Source of the DNA: Nocardia araoensis NBRC 100135
Lineage (GTDB): Bacteria > Actinomycetota > Actinomycetes > Mycobacteriales > Mycobacteriaceae
DNA length: 64,000 nt
Reading direction: 5' to 3'
Assembly (NCBI RefSeq): GCF_000308435.1
Contig: NZ_BAFR01000147.1
Location: forward strand, 1-64,000
The notes beneath the pieces were generated by a model. It saw nothing but the letters and a program-made list of their open reading frames with translations, was not told where the DNA came from and made no database searches. How positions within the stretch are numbered: the stretch's first letter is position 1; every line of letters starts with the position of its first letter. Of this stretch, positions 9,715 to 17,690 are shown piece after piece. The position numbers and the translations under genes were made by a program.

Positions 9715-10677
9715 ATGCCCTCGCCGTTGGGTCCGCTGCGCGCGGCCCTGTTCGTCCCCAGTCCGGCCAGTGTCCGCCAAGTGCTCAGCGAATTCGAGCA
9801 GCCCGACCAGCACACCGCGCTCGAACTCGAGCAGGTGACGATGCACCTGGTCGGGGGCATCGATTCCGCGGTGCGCAGCTCGAACAACGACGAGCTGATC
9901 GCCACCTTGTCGCAGGTGCCGCCGAAGTACCGCGGGTTCGCCTACGAAGGCGCGGCGGTCGGTCTCACCGCGATCGACTCGCTCTCGCCGGGCCGGCGCG
10001 CGGCCGACCTGATCGACGGCCCGGCCGCCGAGTACGCCTTGACCATGTACGTCGGTGTCGGCCTCGCCATGGCGAAGATCCCGAAGTTCCGGTGGAAGAA
10101 GCTGTTTCCGCAGCACCCGCTGTTCCGCTGGCTCGCCATCGACGGCTACGGCTTCTACAAGGCGTTCTTCCAGATGCAACGCTATGTGCGCGACAAGCAC
10201 GTCGAGACCGGTTACCCCGGCTGGCTCGGCGACCGCGACAATCTGAAGCGCATCGCGGACCAGGGCATGGGCCGCGCGCTGTGGTTCATCGGCGGCGGCA
10301 GCCCGGCCGGCGTCGTGCGGCTGATCGGCGAGTTCGACCCGAAACGGCACGCCGATCTGTGGAGCGGCGTCGGCATCGCCGTCACCTTCGCGGGTGGCGT
10401 GGAATCCGCTGCCATGGAAGAACTCTGGGACGTGGCCGGCGAGTTCCGGCCGCAACTGTCGCTGGGCTCGGCCATGGTCGCCCGCATCCGGCAGCAGACC
10501 GACAGCGTGAACGAGCACAGCGAGGCGGCCGCGCAGGTCTTCTGCGGGAACACCGTCGCGAAGACCGACGCGCTGATCGAGAGTTCGCTCGACGGCCTGC
10601 CCGACGACGGCAGTTCCGGCACCTACCTGCTGTGGCGGGACCGGATCGCCGACATCGTCACCGCCGGTCGGGCCTGA
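9715..10677 (+). CDS. DUF1702 family protein (enediyne-cluster associated)
   Basis: 320 residues. GGAG lies about 7 nt before the ATG. The sequence matches the DUF1702 family in length and motifs: YRGFAYEGAAVGLT near the N-terminus, DGYGFYKAFF in the middle and a C-terminal segment ending with LLWRDRIADIV. DUF1702 proteins accompany UnbV and UnbU in enediyne loci; their reaction is not established. No membrane segment or signal peptide is evident, so it is probably cytoplasmic. It is separated from the UnbU-like gene by 97 nt containing a hairpin and lies 9 nt before the SDR gene. All three enediyne-type accessory proteins are therefore present here without a recognisable enediyne PKS. Confidence 0.8.
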   Translation: MPSPLGPLRAALFVPSPASVRQVLSEFEQPDQHTALELEQVTMHLVGGIDSAVRSSNNDELIATLSQVPPKYRGFAYEGAAVGLTAIDSLSPGRRAADLIDGPAAEYALTMYVGVGLAMAKIPKFRWKKLFPQHPLFRWLAIDGYGFYKAFFQMQRYVRDKHVETGYPGWLGDRDNLKRIADQGMGRALWFIGGGSPAGVVRLIGEFDPKRHADLWSGVGIAVTFAGGVESAAMEELWDVAGEFRPQLSLGSAMVARIRQQTDSVNEHSEAAAQVFCGNTVAKTDALIESSLDGLPDDGSSGTYLLWRDRIADIVTAGRA

Positions 10678-10686
10678 GCCGGCGCG

Positions 10687-11490
10687 ATGGCACGGGTCAA
10701 GGACTGGGTCGGCAAGCACGTCATCGTCACCGGAGGATCGGAAGGGATCGGCGCCGCGGTGGCGGAGGCATTCGCGGGGCGCGGCGCGCAGGTCTCGATC
10801 ATCGCGCGGCGGAAGCTTCCGCTGCGCGACACCGCGAAGCGAGTGGGCGCGGACTGGGCCGCCGCGGATGTCACGCGTGCGGACCAATTGGCCGCGGCCA
10901 TCACGGAATTGGAGCAGCGCAACGGCCCGTGCGAGGTCATCGCCTGCTGCGCCGGTCTCGCGCTACCCGGGCGGTTCCTCGAAGTGGACCCCGATGAGTT
11001 CGAGGTGCAGATGTCGGCGAACTATCTCGGCGCGGTGCACGCGGTGCGGCGGGTGCTGCCCGGCATGGTGGAGCGGGCCGGGGGGAAGATCCTGCTGGTC
11101 AGCTCCACGTCGGCGTTTCTCGGCATCACCGGGTACACCGCCTACGGACCCACCAAGGCGAGCATCCGGCAGCTGGCGTTGTGCCTGCGCTACGAAGTCG
11201 AGCCGAAGGGCGTGGACGTCACGGTGATCTATCCGGCCGACACCGACACACCGGGACTGGCCATGGAGAACACCAGGAAGCCGGTGGAGACCAAGGCGAT
11301 CACCGGATCGATCGAGCCGATGTCGGCCAAGACGGTCGCCGAGGCGGCGGTACGCGGCCTGGAACGCGGCCGCCACCACATCGCGCTCGACCCGCTCACG
11401 CGGTTCTTCCTGGCCTGGGCGAACCTGCCCGAGGACCTGGCCCGGCCGTTCATGCGCCGCACCATCGCCAAGGCACTGCGCGGCGACTGA
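10687..11490 (+). CDS. SDR resembling 3-ketodihydrosphingosine reductase
   Basis: 267 residues of classical short-chain dehydrogenase. The cofactor loop is TGGSEGIG (about 15-22), an alanine-rich CAGLALPG segment follows, and catalytic Tyr153/Lys157 lie in YGPTK. After the active site the sequence reads YPADTDTPG and then EN, KP, ET and I in the order found in eukaryotic 3-ketodihydrosphingosine reductases (TDTPGxxxEN...KPxET). That segment is unusual for generic SDRs. Given the upstream oxoamine synthase, the likely reaction is NADPH reduction of an alpha-amino ketone to an amino alcohol. The C-terminal 35 residues may form a membrane-associated helix, as in KDSR. Function is inferred from motif and context only. 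Confidence 0.78.
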   Translation: MARVKDWVGKHVIVTGGSEGIGAAVAEAFAGRGAQVSIIARRKLPLRDTAKRVGADWAAADVTRADQLAAAITELEQRNGPCEVIACCAGLALPGRFLEVDPDEFEVQMSANYLGAVHAVRRVLPGMVERAGGKILLVSSTSAFLGITGYTAYGPTKASIRQLALCLRYEVEPKGVDVTVIYPADTDTPGLAMENTRKPVETKAITGSIEPMSAKTVAEAAVRGLERGRHHIALDPLTRFFLAWANLPEDLARPFMRRTIAKALRGD

Positions 11491-11501
11491 ACGCAGGCCG
11501 C

Positions 11502-11546
11502 GCGAAAGGCCCGCTCACGAATCCGTTGCGTGAGCGGGCCTTTCGC
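11502..11546. terminator. Bidirectional terminator between convergent genes
   Basis: A perfect 18-bp inverted repeat (arms 11502-11519 and 11529-11546; core AAAGGCCCGCTCACG) with a 9-nt loop lies between the SDR stop at 11490 and the DoxX stop at 11552. The A-rich start and T-rich end of the stem let it work in both directions. It marks the end of the PKS locus. Confidence 0.9.
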
Positions 11547-11551
11547 CGTAT

Positions 11552-11989
11552 TCACCCGATGATGATCACCACGCAGGCCGCGATGAACAGGACCTGGACC
11601 AGCGCCCGCAGAGGCAGGGGCATGGTCTTGATGCCCAGTTCGGCGCGGGCGGCGCGGACGTTCGCCGGGAACAGCGCCACCAGCAGCGCGATCAGGCAGG
11701 CCGCGGCCAGGTCGGCGGTGGCGGGAACGAGCACGCCGACCGCACCCGCCAGTTCCAGCACGCCGGTCAGCGTCACCAGCGCGGGGGCGTTCGGCAACCG
11801 CGGCGGCACCATGGCGATCAGAGCGTCGCGGCGCGGCTGGAGGAAGTGCGCGCTCGACGTGAGGACGAGCATCGCGGCCAGCCCGAGCGCGGTCGCGTGC
11901 GCCCACGAATCGAGCCAGCCGTTACCGGTCAGCCAGCCGATGAGCCGGACGAGTGCGGTGACGGCGACGAGGACGACCAGCGGTGCCAT
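11552..11989 (-). CDS. DoxX family small membrane protein
   Basis: 145 residues with four predicted membrane segments and the DoxX signature region (TSSAHFLQPRRDALIAMVPP, then LTGVLELAGAVG). AGGAG lies 6-7 nt before the ATG. DoxX proteins are integral membrane proteins linked in some bacteria to thiol or quinone redox stress; the substrate here is unknown. It is transcribed away from the TetR gene at 12089, which probably represses it. A second DoxX-like gene occurs at 34309. Confidence 0.82.
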   Translation of the reverse strand: MAPLVVLVAVTALVRLIGWLTGNGWLDSWAHATALGLAAMLVLTSSAHFLQPRRDALIAMVPPRLPNAPALVTLTGVLELAGAVGVLVPATADLAAACLIALLVALFPANVRAARAELGIKTMPLPLRALVQVLFIAACVVIIIG

Positions 11990-12030
11990 CGGGATCTCCT
12001 GTGGATCGAAGAGCAAATCTTGACAGTGGA

Positions 12031-12060
12031 AAGATACGACCGCGGTCAAGAACTTGTCAA
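12031..12060 (-). promoter_or_regulatory. Predicted sigma-70-type promoter of the DoxX gene
   Basis: On the minus strand TTGACA (12060-12055) is followed after 18 nt by TATCTT (12036-12031), about 40 nt upstream of the DoxX start. A second TTGACA on the plus strand (12020-12025) forms an inverted pair with it, and the divergent TetR product may bind this region. Confidence 0.55.
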
Positions 12061-12088
12061 TGTCTAGATAATCGGTCACCATCGAGGT

Positions 12089-12658
12089 ATGGCGAAGGAC
12101 GGCTATCACCACGGAGATCTCCGCGCGGCGCTGCTCACCGCCGCCGCCGAGCGGATCGCCGCCGACGGCGTCGACGCTCTCTCGCTGCGCAATCTGGCCC
12201 GGCACGCGGGCGTCTCGCACGCCGCGCCCGCCCACCACTTCGGCGATCGGGCCGGACTGCTCACCGCGTTGGCGATCGAGGGATTCGAACTGCTGGCCGC
12301 ACAGCTCACGCAGGCCGGTTCGGACTTCCGGGAGGTCGCGGTGGCCTACATTCGCTTCGCGCGCGAGCATCCGGGACACTTCGACGTCATGTTCCGGCAC
12401 AGCCTGCTCCACGCGGAGGACGAGACATTGCGCGCCGCGCGAGAGCGATCCGGCCTGGCGCTGCGCTCCGGCGTGTCGAACATCCAGCCGGGCCACGGCC
12501 ACGACCGTCAGCGGGCGACGCAACTCGCCGCATGGTCGCTGGTGCACGGCTTCGCTTCGCTGTGGCGCGAAGGGGCGCTGCATAATTCAGCACTGGCCAC
12601 CGATTCCGATCCGGAGGTCCTCGCCCGCAAGATGCTGTCCACCGTCCGCTTCGACTGA
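12089..12658 (+). CDS. TetR/AcrR family regulator (WHG-type C-terminal domain)
   Basis: 189 residues. The N-terminal helix-turn-helix is clear (LSLRNLARHAGVSHAAPAHHFGD, given here as a domain at about residues 32-55). The C-terminal part, with WSLVHGFASLWREGAL near 150, matches the WHG ligand-binding domain of TetR proteins. It is divergent from the DoxX gene with a 99-nt shared region, so local repression of that gene and autoregulation are likely. The ligand is unknown. Confidence 0.85.
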   Translation: MAKDGYHHGDLRAALLTAAAERIAADGVDALSLRNLARHAGVSHAAPAHHFGDRAGLLTALAIEGFELLAAQLTQAGSDFREVAVAYIRFAREHPGHFDVMFRHSLLHAEDETLRAARERSGLALRSGVSNIQPGHGHDRQRATQLAAWSLVHGFASLWREGALHNSALATDSDPEVLARKMLSTVRFD

Positions 12659-12744
12659 CCGCAAACCGGCTTGCGCCGAGCCGCCACCGTGCTATCCAGA
12701 GACCCGGAAGGAGCAGGCGGCCACCTCCCAGCTGCCATCGACAC

Positions 12745-13092
12745 ATGGACATCCACGCCTATCCCACCGACGCGACCACACCGGTGGACCCGACCGAGGC
12801 GCACCGGATCGCCGACCGCCATCTCACCACCGGCGACTACGCCGATCGCGGCATCACCTATCAGCTGACGGAGTTCGACACCTGCTTCGTCGCCGTCGCC
12901 ACCTTTCCCCGGCCGCCGCAGGCCGACCCGGACAGCCCGCCGGTGATCGTCGGCGGCTCCGTGTGCGTCATCGACAAGCCCACCGGCGCGGTCTCCTACT
13001 GGCCGACCTACCCGGCCGACCTGGTCGCCGATCAGTACGCGACCGCGCTGCGCGACGGGAACCTCGTCATCGAGGACAGCTGGCCGGAGTAA
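12745..13092 (+). CDS. Small YrhB/immunity-protein-35-like protein
   Basis: 115 residues, acidic, no signal peptide. The C-terminal half contains a glycine-valine strand followed by DKPTGAVSYWPTYPADLVADQY, a pattern typical of the YrhB/Imm35 family (a short beta-sheet protein with a conserved x-K-x-TG-x-V turn and a final aromatic residue). Some members act as immunity proteins for secreted toxins, but no toxin gene is visible nearby. It starts 87 nt after the TetR stop and may be transcribed separately. Confidence 0.6.
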   Translation: MDIHAYPTDATTPVDPTEAHRIADRHLTTGDYADRGITYQLTEFDTCFVAVATFPRPPQADPDSPPVIVGGSVCVIDKPTGAVSYWPTYPADLVADQYATALRDGNLVIEDSWPE

Positions 13093-13217
13093 ACCCGTTG
13101 CGGCCATTGACAATTGAAAACCGGCCCACGACCATGATCAGCGGCGCCGTCCACCGGGCGGAACAGGGAGGTGTCGAGCTTCCGTAACCGATGCAGCCAC
13201 AGGAGGCGGGTTTCTTC

Positions 13218-13910
13218 ATGGGGGACAACGATCCCGACGACGGTACGCGCGACACGGAGCAGCCCCGGCAGCAGGACTCCAGCGAGCAGAAGAGCTGGAT
13301 TCGTCGCCACTCCGGGACGATCCTCACGACGCTGCTGTTCCCGATCGTCTCGGGGTTGATCGTCCTGGCGGTGGAGAAGTTCACCGACGACAAAGACGAC
13401 GACTCCGCGCGAACCTCGACGTCGACTACGCAGACCACCGTCTCCTCGGAGGCCCGCACCCCCTCTTCCACGACATCGCCCGCCCCTGCGACCTCGGCGG
13501 CCGCCGGATCGAACGACGTCCGATGGTCCGGCACGCTCAACATGACCTACCTCGACCTGGACTCCGTTCCGCCCCGCGTCCTGCCCAACAACGGTGGCGC
13601 CAGCGCCTGGGTCAGCTACGACCGCGAGTCGTCCGGCGGATTCTCCGCGGCCACGCTCTACGGACTCGGCGGCGGATTCTTCACGACGAAGCCCACCCTC
13701 GCCCAGTGGACCACCTCGGCCGCACCCACCAGGCAGCAGTGCTCGGACCTCATCTCCACCCAGGGCGCGGAAACCCTCCCGATCACCAAGGACAGCGCCT
13801 ACTGCGTGAAAACCGCGGCGGGCCGCACGGCCTTCATCACCGGACTCTCCCTCGACAACGCGGTACACGCCTACACGGCCTCCGTGACCGTCTGGTCTGC
13901 CACGCAGTAG
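13218..13910 (+). CDS. Membrane-anchored hypothetical protein
   Basis: 230 residues. A perfect AGGAGG lies 11 nt before the chosen ATG; an in-frame ATG nine codons earlier lacks a ribosome site. A charged cytoplasmic N-terminus of about 28 residues is followed by one membrane helix (TTLLFPIVSGLIVLAVEKF), a Ser/Thr/Pro-rich spacer, and an extracellular domain of about 130 residues with two cysteines (RQQCSD and AYCVK) that could form a disulfide. No known family is recognised. The arrangement resembles sensor or surface proteins that project a small domain through the envelope. Confidence 0.7.
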   Translation: MGDNDPDDGTRDTEQPRQQDSSEQKSWIRRHSGTILTTLLFPIVSGLIVLAVEKFTDDKDDDSARTSTSTTQTTVSSEARTPSSTTSPAPATSAAAGSNDVRWSGTLNMTYLDLDSVPPRVLPNNGGASAWVSYDRESSGGFSAATLYGLGGGFFTTKPTLAQWTTSAAPTRQQCSDLISTQGAETLPITKDSAYCVKTAAGRTAFITGLSLDNAVHAYTASVTVWSATQ

Positions 13911-13925
13911 GTCGGCGCTCCGAAT

Positions 13926-15278
13926 TCAGAAGGCGGGTTGCGCAGGAAGGTCCGGGTTCGGGTTCGGGTTCGGCGCGGGTTCGCCCGCGTCGGGAACCTC
14001 GGTGCCGCGCAACGAAGTCCCGGCGGTCTCCCGCAGGTAGTTCCAGGCGAGCAGCCCGATCAGGGAAGCGCCGACCATGTAGACGGCGGGGAACAGCGAC
14101 CAGCCGGTGGCCTCGATGACGGCCTCGTTGATCAGCGGGGCGGTGCCGCCGAAGATCGCGGTGGAGACGTTGTAGGCCAGCGCGAACCCCGCGTACCGGA
14201 CATGGGTCGGGAAGATGGCGGGGAAAGTGGAGCTGATGGTGGACAACTGCGGCACGTACAGCAGTCCGAGCACGATGAAGCCGAGGATCGCCCAAGCCGT
14301 GCCCTGACCCATCAGCCAGTACATCGGCACCGCGAGCACGGCCAGACCGGTCAGCGAGAACAACCACATCGGACGGCGGCCGACGTTGTCGGACAGCCGG
14401 CCGAAGAACGGCAGCACGAGCATCATCACCACTTGCCCGAGCAGCATCATCGCGGTGGTGGCCGACTCCCCCAGGCCGATCGTGTTCTGCAAGTAGGTGG
14501 GCTGGTAGGTCAGCAGCGTGTAGTTCACCACGTTGAGCGCGACCACCAGTCCGGCCAGCGTGAGCGTCTCACGCCGGTAGGTGGTGAGCACCTCGCGCAG
14601 GCCGCCCGGCGGTCGCTTGTGCTCGGCGACCTCGGTGAACACCGGGCTCTCGTCCAGCTTGGCTCGCAGGTACCAACCGGTCAGGCCGAGCGGGATGGCG
14701 ATCAGGAACGGGATGCGCCAGCCCCAGTCGTGCATGGTGTCCGAACCGAGCGCGAGCTGACAGGCCAGCACCGTCGCGGAGCCGCCGACGAAGCCGGCGA
14801 GCGTGCCGAACTCCAGGAAGCTGCCGAGGAATCCGCGTTTGCGGTCGGACGCGCATTCGGCGAGATACGTTGCGGCGCCTCCGTATTCACCGCCGGTCGA
14901 GAACCCCTGCACGACACGGAGCAGGATGAGCAGGATCGGCGCGAGTACGCCGACGGACGCGTGGGTCGGCAGCACGCCGATGGCGCCGGTGGCGGCGGCC
15001 ATGAGCAGAATCGTGGTGGCCAGCACGGCTTTCCGGCCGATCCGGTCACCCAGCGGCCCCCACACCATGCCGCCGAGCGGCCGGAGTACGAACGAGATGG
15101 CGAAGCCGAGCATGGTGCCGAGCGTGCCGAGTTCGCCGGGGAAGAAGGCGTCGGTCAGGTATGTCGCCGTCGCCGCGTAGACGCCGTAGTCGAACCATTC
15201 GGTCGCGTTTCCCATGGCGGAAGCCGCCACGGAGCGTCGTAGCGGAAAACTGCCGGATGTTCGATCGGTCACGTGCAC
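13926..15278 (-). CDS. MFS transporter, metabolite:H+ symporter (ProP-like) family
   Basis: 450 residues, 12 predicted membrane helices. The N-terminal segment GNATEWFDYGVYA and loop GDRIGRKAVL, and GFSTGGEYGGAATYLAE in helix 4-5, are characteristic of MHS transporters such as ProP, ShiA and KgtP, which import osmolytes or carboxylates with protons. The start is a GTG with GGAGAGG about 5 nt upstream. The C-terminus carries a Pro-Asn repeat encoded by a CGGGTT tandem (13955-13975). It stands alone, so the substrate cannot be assigned. Confidence 0.85.
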   Translation of the reverse strand: MHVTDRTSGSFPLRRSVAASAMGNATEWFDYGVYAATATYLTDAFFPGELGTLGTMLGFAISFVLRPLGGMVWGPLGDRIGRKAVLATTILLMAAATGAIGVLPTHASVGVLAPILLILLRVVQGFSTGGEYGGAATYLAECASDRKRGFLGSFLEFGTLAGFVGGSATVLACQLALGSDTMHDWGWRIPFLIAIPLGLTGWYLRAKLDESPVFTEVAEHKRPPGGLREVLTTYRRETLTLAGLVVALNVVNYTLLTYQPTYLQNTIGLGESATTAMMLLGQVVMMLVLPFFGRLSDNVGRRPMWLFSLTGLAVLAVPMYWLMGQGTAWAILGFIVLGLLYVPQLSTISSTFPAIFPTHVRYAGFALAYNVSTAIFGGTAPLINEAVIEATGWSLFPAVYMVGASLIGLLAWNYLRETAGTSLRGTEVPDAGEPAPNPNPNPDLPAQPAF

Positions 15279-15513
15279 GTCCTCTCCAGTCCGTCACGGA
15301 CCTCGGTTCGTTCCATCTCCGATCCCTGGAACCGAAGGTGGGGCACGAAACAGACCGATACCCAGGATTGGAACGCGGCAAACAGTCACGCGACAGGAAG
15401 AGGATGAGCGCGCCCGCTCTGACCTGCCACCATGGAAGTGATTGTGATGTAGGTCACATAACACTCGCAGCCGTCACCACACCCCGCCGGCCAGTAAGTG
15501 ATGGCACCTGCGA

Positions 15514-16101
15514 TCACTTCCGCCCGAGCATGACGGCAATAGCGGCGGCGACTTCCCGCGCCAGCGCCCCATCGACCGGGGCGTGCCGGCTCAGCAGTCG
15601 GTACCACATGGCCCCGAAAGCGAAATCGACCACGAGGTCCAACGGCACCGCTTCGGCGAACTCGCCCCTGTCCACGCCCCGCCGAAGCAGCGTATGCAAC
15701 ACGGCGCGACGCGGGCCGATCACCGCGCTCTGCAAGCGCTCGGAGAGCGAGGGATCGCGCTGCGCGTCGGCCATCAGTCCGACCAGCGCCTGACCCGTCA
15801 GTTTGCGCGTGAGCTCGTAGGTCACGGTGAGCAGAGCTTCGACCTCGGCGAGCACGTCGGCGGACTCGGCGGACGCGCGCAATGCCGGATCCTCCTCGAC
15901 GAGCCCGGCCAGCGCCTCCATGAGCACCGCGGCCTTGTCCGGCCACCAGCGATACACCGTCTGCCTGCCCGCGCCCGCCGCGTCGGCGATCGCCTTGATG
16001 GTCAGGTCCTGATAGCCGTCGCGTTCGCACAGTTCCAGCGCGGCGCGCAGGATCGCGCGCCTGGTGTCCTCGCTGCGCGGACGGCCGCGGGTTCCGGTCA
16101 T
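15514..16101 (-). CDS. TetR family regulator
   Basis: 195 residues. The helix-turn-helix occupies about residues 30-52 (LTIKAIADAAGAGRQTVYRWW). The C-terminal domain (about 80-190) resembles the TetR_C group seen with oxidoreductase genes. It is divergently transcribed from the SDR gene at 16174 with a 72-nt intergenic region that holds one promoter and one long palindrome, so it most likely represses the SDR. Confidence 0.87.
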   Translation of the reverse strand: MTGTRGRPRSEDTRRAILRAALELCERDGYQDLTIKAIADAAGAGRQTVYRWWPDKAAVLMEALAGLVEEDPALRASAESADVLAEVEALLTVTYELTRKLTGQALVGLMADAQRDPSLSERLQSAVIGPRRAVLHTLLRRGVDRGEFAEAVPLDLVVDFAFGAMWYRLLSRHAPVDGALAREVAAAIAVMLGRK

Positions 16102-16109
16102 GCCGACAC

Positions 16110-16147
16110 TTTACAAGACACCGTGACTCGTTTATATTTCGAGACAC
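16110..16147 (+). promoter_or_regulatory. Promoter of the SDR gene with overlapping TetR operator
   Basis: TTTACA (16110-16115), a 17-nt spacer and TATATT (16133-16138) form a near-consensus promoter pointing to the SDR gene. An interrupted palindrome covers the -10: left arm GTGACTCG (16123-16130), AT-only centre, right arm CGAGACAC (16140-16147), with 7 of 8 positions complementary. Binding of the divergent TetR product here would block RNA polymerase. Confidence 0.75.
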
Positions 16148-16173
16148 AGAGCTTCGAAAATCAGGAGGATGTT

Positions 16174-16893
16174 GTGCGCAACCGAGTCGTCATCGTGGGC
16201 GGTACATCGGGCATCGGCCGGGCCGCGGCGCGCAGGCTCGCCGGCCACGGGCACGCCGTAATCATCGCGGGTCGCGACAAGGGCAGGCTCGAAGCCGCGC
16301 TGGCCGAACTGGGCGAGAACGTCACCGGCCGGACCGTCGACGCGCGTGACGAGGCGGAACTGGCCCGGTTCTTCGCCGAGACCGGGCCGATCGACCACGT
16401 GGTGGTGACCGTGACCGGCCCGTCCGGCACGACGCCGTTCCGCGAACTCGAACTCGACCATCTGCGCCGCCACGTGGAGGGCAAACTGCTGCCGCACACC
16501 GCCGCGATACAGGCCGCGCTGCCGCATCTGACGGAAGGCGGTTCGATCACCCTGGTGTCGGCGGCTTCGGCGGGCGGCTCGATGCCCGCCACCGCGGCGC
16601 TGGCGGCGGTGAATGCCGGTGTGGAGGCGATGATTCCGGTGCTGGCCGTCGAGCTCGCGCCGCTGCGCGTGAACGCGGTGTCCCCCGGGGTGATCGACAC
16701 CGAATGGTGGAGTTTCCTGCCCGACGGTGCGCGCGCCGAGGTCTTCGATTCGATCGCCTCGACCACCCCGGTCGGGCGCGTCGGCACCGCCGACGACGTC
16801 GCGCACGCGATCGAATTCCTGGTGGACAATTCGTTCACGTCCGGAATCGTGGTGCGCGTCGACGGCGGCGCACGCTTGGGCGCGCCGAAATAG
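16174..16893 (+). CDS. Short-chain dehydrogenase/reductase, TetR-controlled
   Basis: 239 residues from a GTG start with AGGAGG 5-6 nt upstream. The NAD(P) loop is GGTSGIG (residues about 9-15). The active-site region reads SAASAGGSMPATAAL and then AAVNAG, so the usual YxxxK tyrosine and lysine are not in the standard form. This matches the atypical SDR subgroup lacking the classical tyrosine. The C-terminus (GIVVRVDGGARLG) is normal for SDRs. Substrate unknown. It converges with the SDR ending at 16897. Confidence 0.8.
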   Translation: MRNRVVIVGGTSGIGRAAARRLAGHGHAVIIAGRDKGRLEAALAELGENVTGRTVDARDEAELARFFAETGPIDHVVVTVTGPSGTTPFRELELDHLRRHVEGKLLPHTAAIQAALPHLTEGGSITLVSAASAGGSMPATAALAAVNAGVEAMIPVLAVELAPLRVNAVSPGVIDTEWWSFLPDGARAEVFDSIASTTPVGRVGTADDVAHAIEFLVDNSFTSGIVVRVDGGARLGAPK

Positions 16894-16896
16894 GTC

Positions 16897-17661
16897 CTAC
16901 AGCGGCGTCACGTACGCGCCCGCGATACCGCCGTCCACCAGGAACTGGGATGCGGTGATGAACGAGGAATCGTCGCTGGCGAGGAAGGCCACGGCGGCGG
17001 CGATCTCCTCCGGTTCGGCGAACCGGCCGAGGGGCACGTGCACCAGGCGGCGGGCGGCGCGCTCCGGGTCCTTGGCGAACAGCTCCTGGAGTAGCGGGGT
17101 GTTCACCGGCCCGGGGCACAAGGCGTTGACCCGAATGCCCTTGCGCGCGAACTGCACGCCGAGTTCGCGGCTCATCGCCAGCACGCCGCCCTTGGAGGCG
17201 GTATAGGAGATCTGCGAGGTCGCCGCGCCCATCACCGCGACGAAGGAAGCGGTGTTGATCACCGAACCCTTGCCGCGCTCCAGCATGTGTTCGATGGCGT
17301 ACTTGCTGCACAGGTACACGGAGGTCAGATTGACCTCCTGGACCCGCCGCCACGCGTCGATGCCGGTGGTGAGGATCGAATCGTCCTCCGGCGGGGAGAT
17401 GCCCGCGTTGTTGAACGCGATGTCCAGCCCGCCGTAGGTGTCGACCGCGGTCTGGAACATGGCTTGCACCTGGGCTTCGTCGGTCACGTCCACCTGCACG
17501 TACCGGCCGCCGACCTCCTTGGCCGCCGCCTCGCCGGTCCCGGCGTCGATGTCCGCGACCACCACCTTCGCCCCCTCCGCCGCGAAGCGACGGACCGTGG
17601 CCAGACCGATACCGCTCCCGCCGCCGGTGACGACGGCGACTCGATCCTGTAAGCGCTGCAA
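16897..17661 (-). CDS. SDR, last gene of the gamma-glutamyl amine operon
   Basis: 254 residues. The start is a TTG with AGGAG six bases upstream, chosen because no ATG or GTG with a ribosome site is near. It has TGGGSGIG, FNNAGISPP, catalytic Ser and YTASK, and the C-terminal QFLVDGGIAGAYV of classical NAD-dependent SDRs. It follows the aldehyde dehydrogenase by 29 nt, so it probably oxidises or reduces an alcohol or semialdehyde from the same amine. A similar SDR often sits beside such clusters in actinomycetes. Confidence 0.82.
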   Translation of the reverse strand: MQRLQDRVAVVTGGGSGIGLATVRRFAAEGAKVVVADIDAGTGEAAAKEVGGRYVQVDVTDEAQVQAMFQTAVDTYGGLDIAFNNAGISPPEDDSILTTGIDAWRRVQEVNLTSVYLCSKYAIEHMLERGKGSVINTASFVAVMGAATSQISYTASKGGVLAMSRELGVQFARKGIRVNALCPGPVNTPLLQELFAKDPERAARRLVHVPLGRFAEPEEIAAAVAFLASDDSSFITASQFLVDGGIAGAYVTPL

Positions 17662-17690
17662 CGTATCTCCTGTCGGGTATGCGGGTGTCA

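Noticed and set aside
8028..9905. 625-codon minus-strand frame across the UnbU-like gene
   Set aside because: It is complementary to a membrane protein with conserved motifs and crosses the terminator; no recognisable domain.
1..11490. Classifying the locus as an enediyne cluster because of UnbV, UnbU and DUF1702
   Set aside because: The PKS domain order is wrong for an enediyne synthase, and no enediyne thioesterase or PPT domain is present in the window.
12020..12060. Operator for the TetR beside DoxX made of TTGACA/TGTCAA
   Set aside because: The half-sites also serve as -35 elements and the 29-nt gap is too wide for a typical TetR dimer, so only the promoter was annotated.
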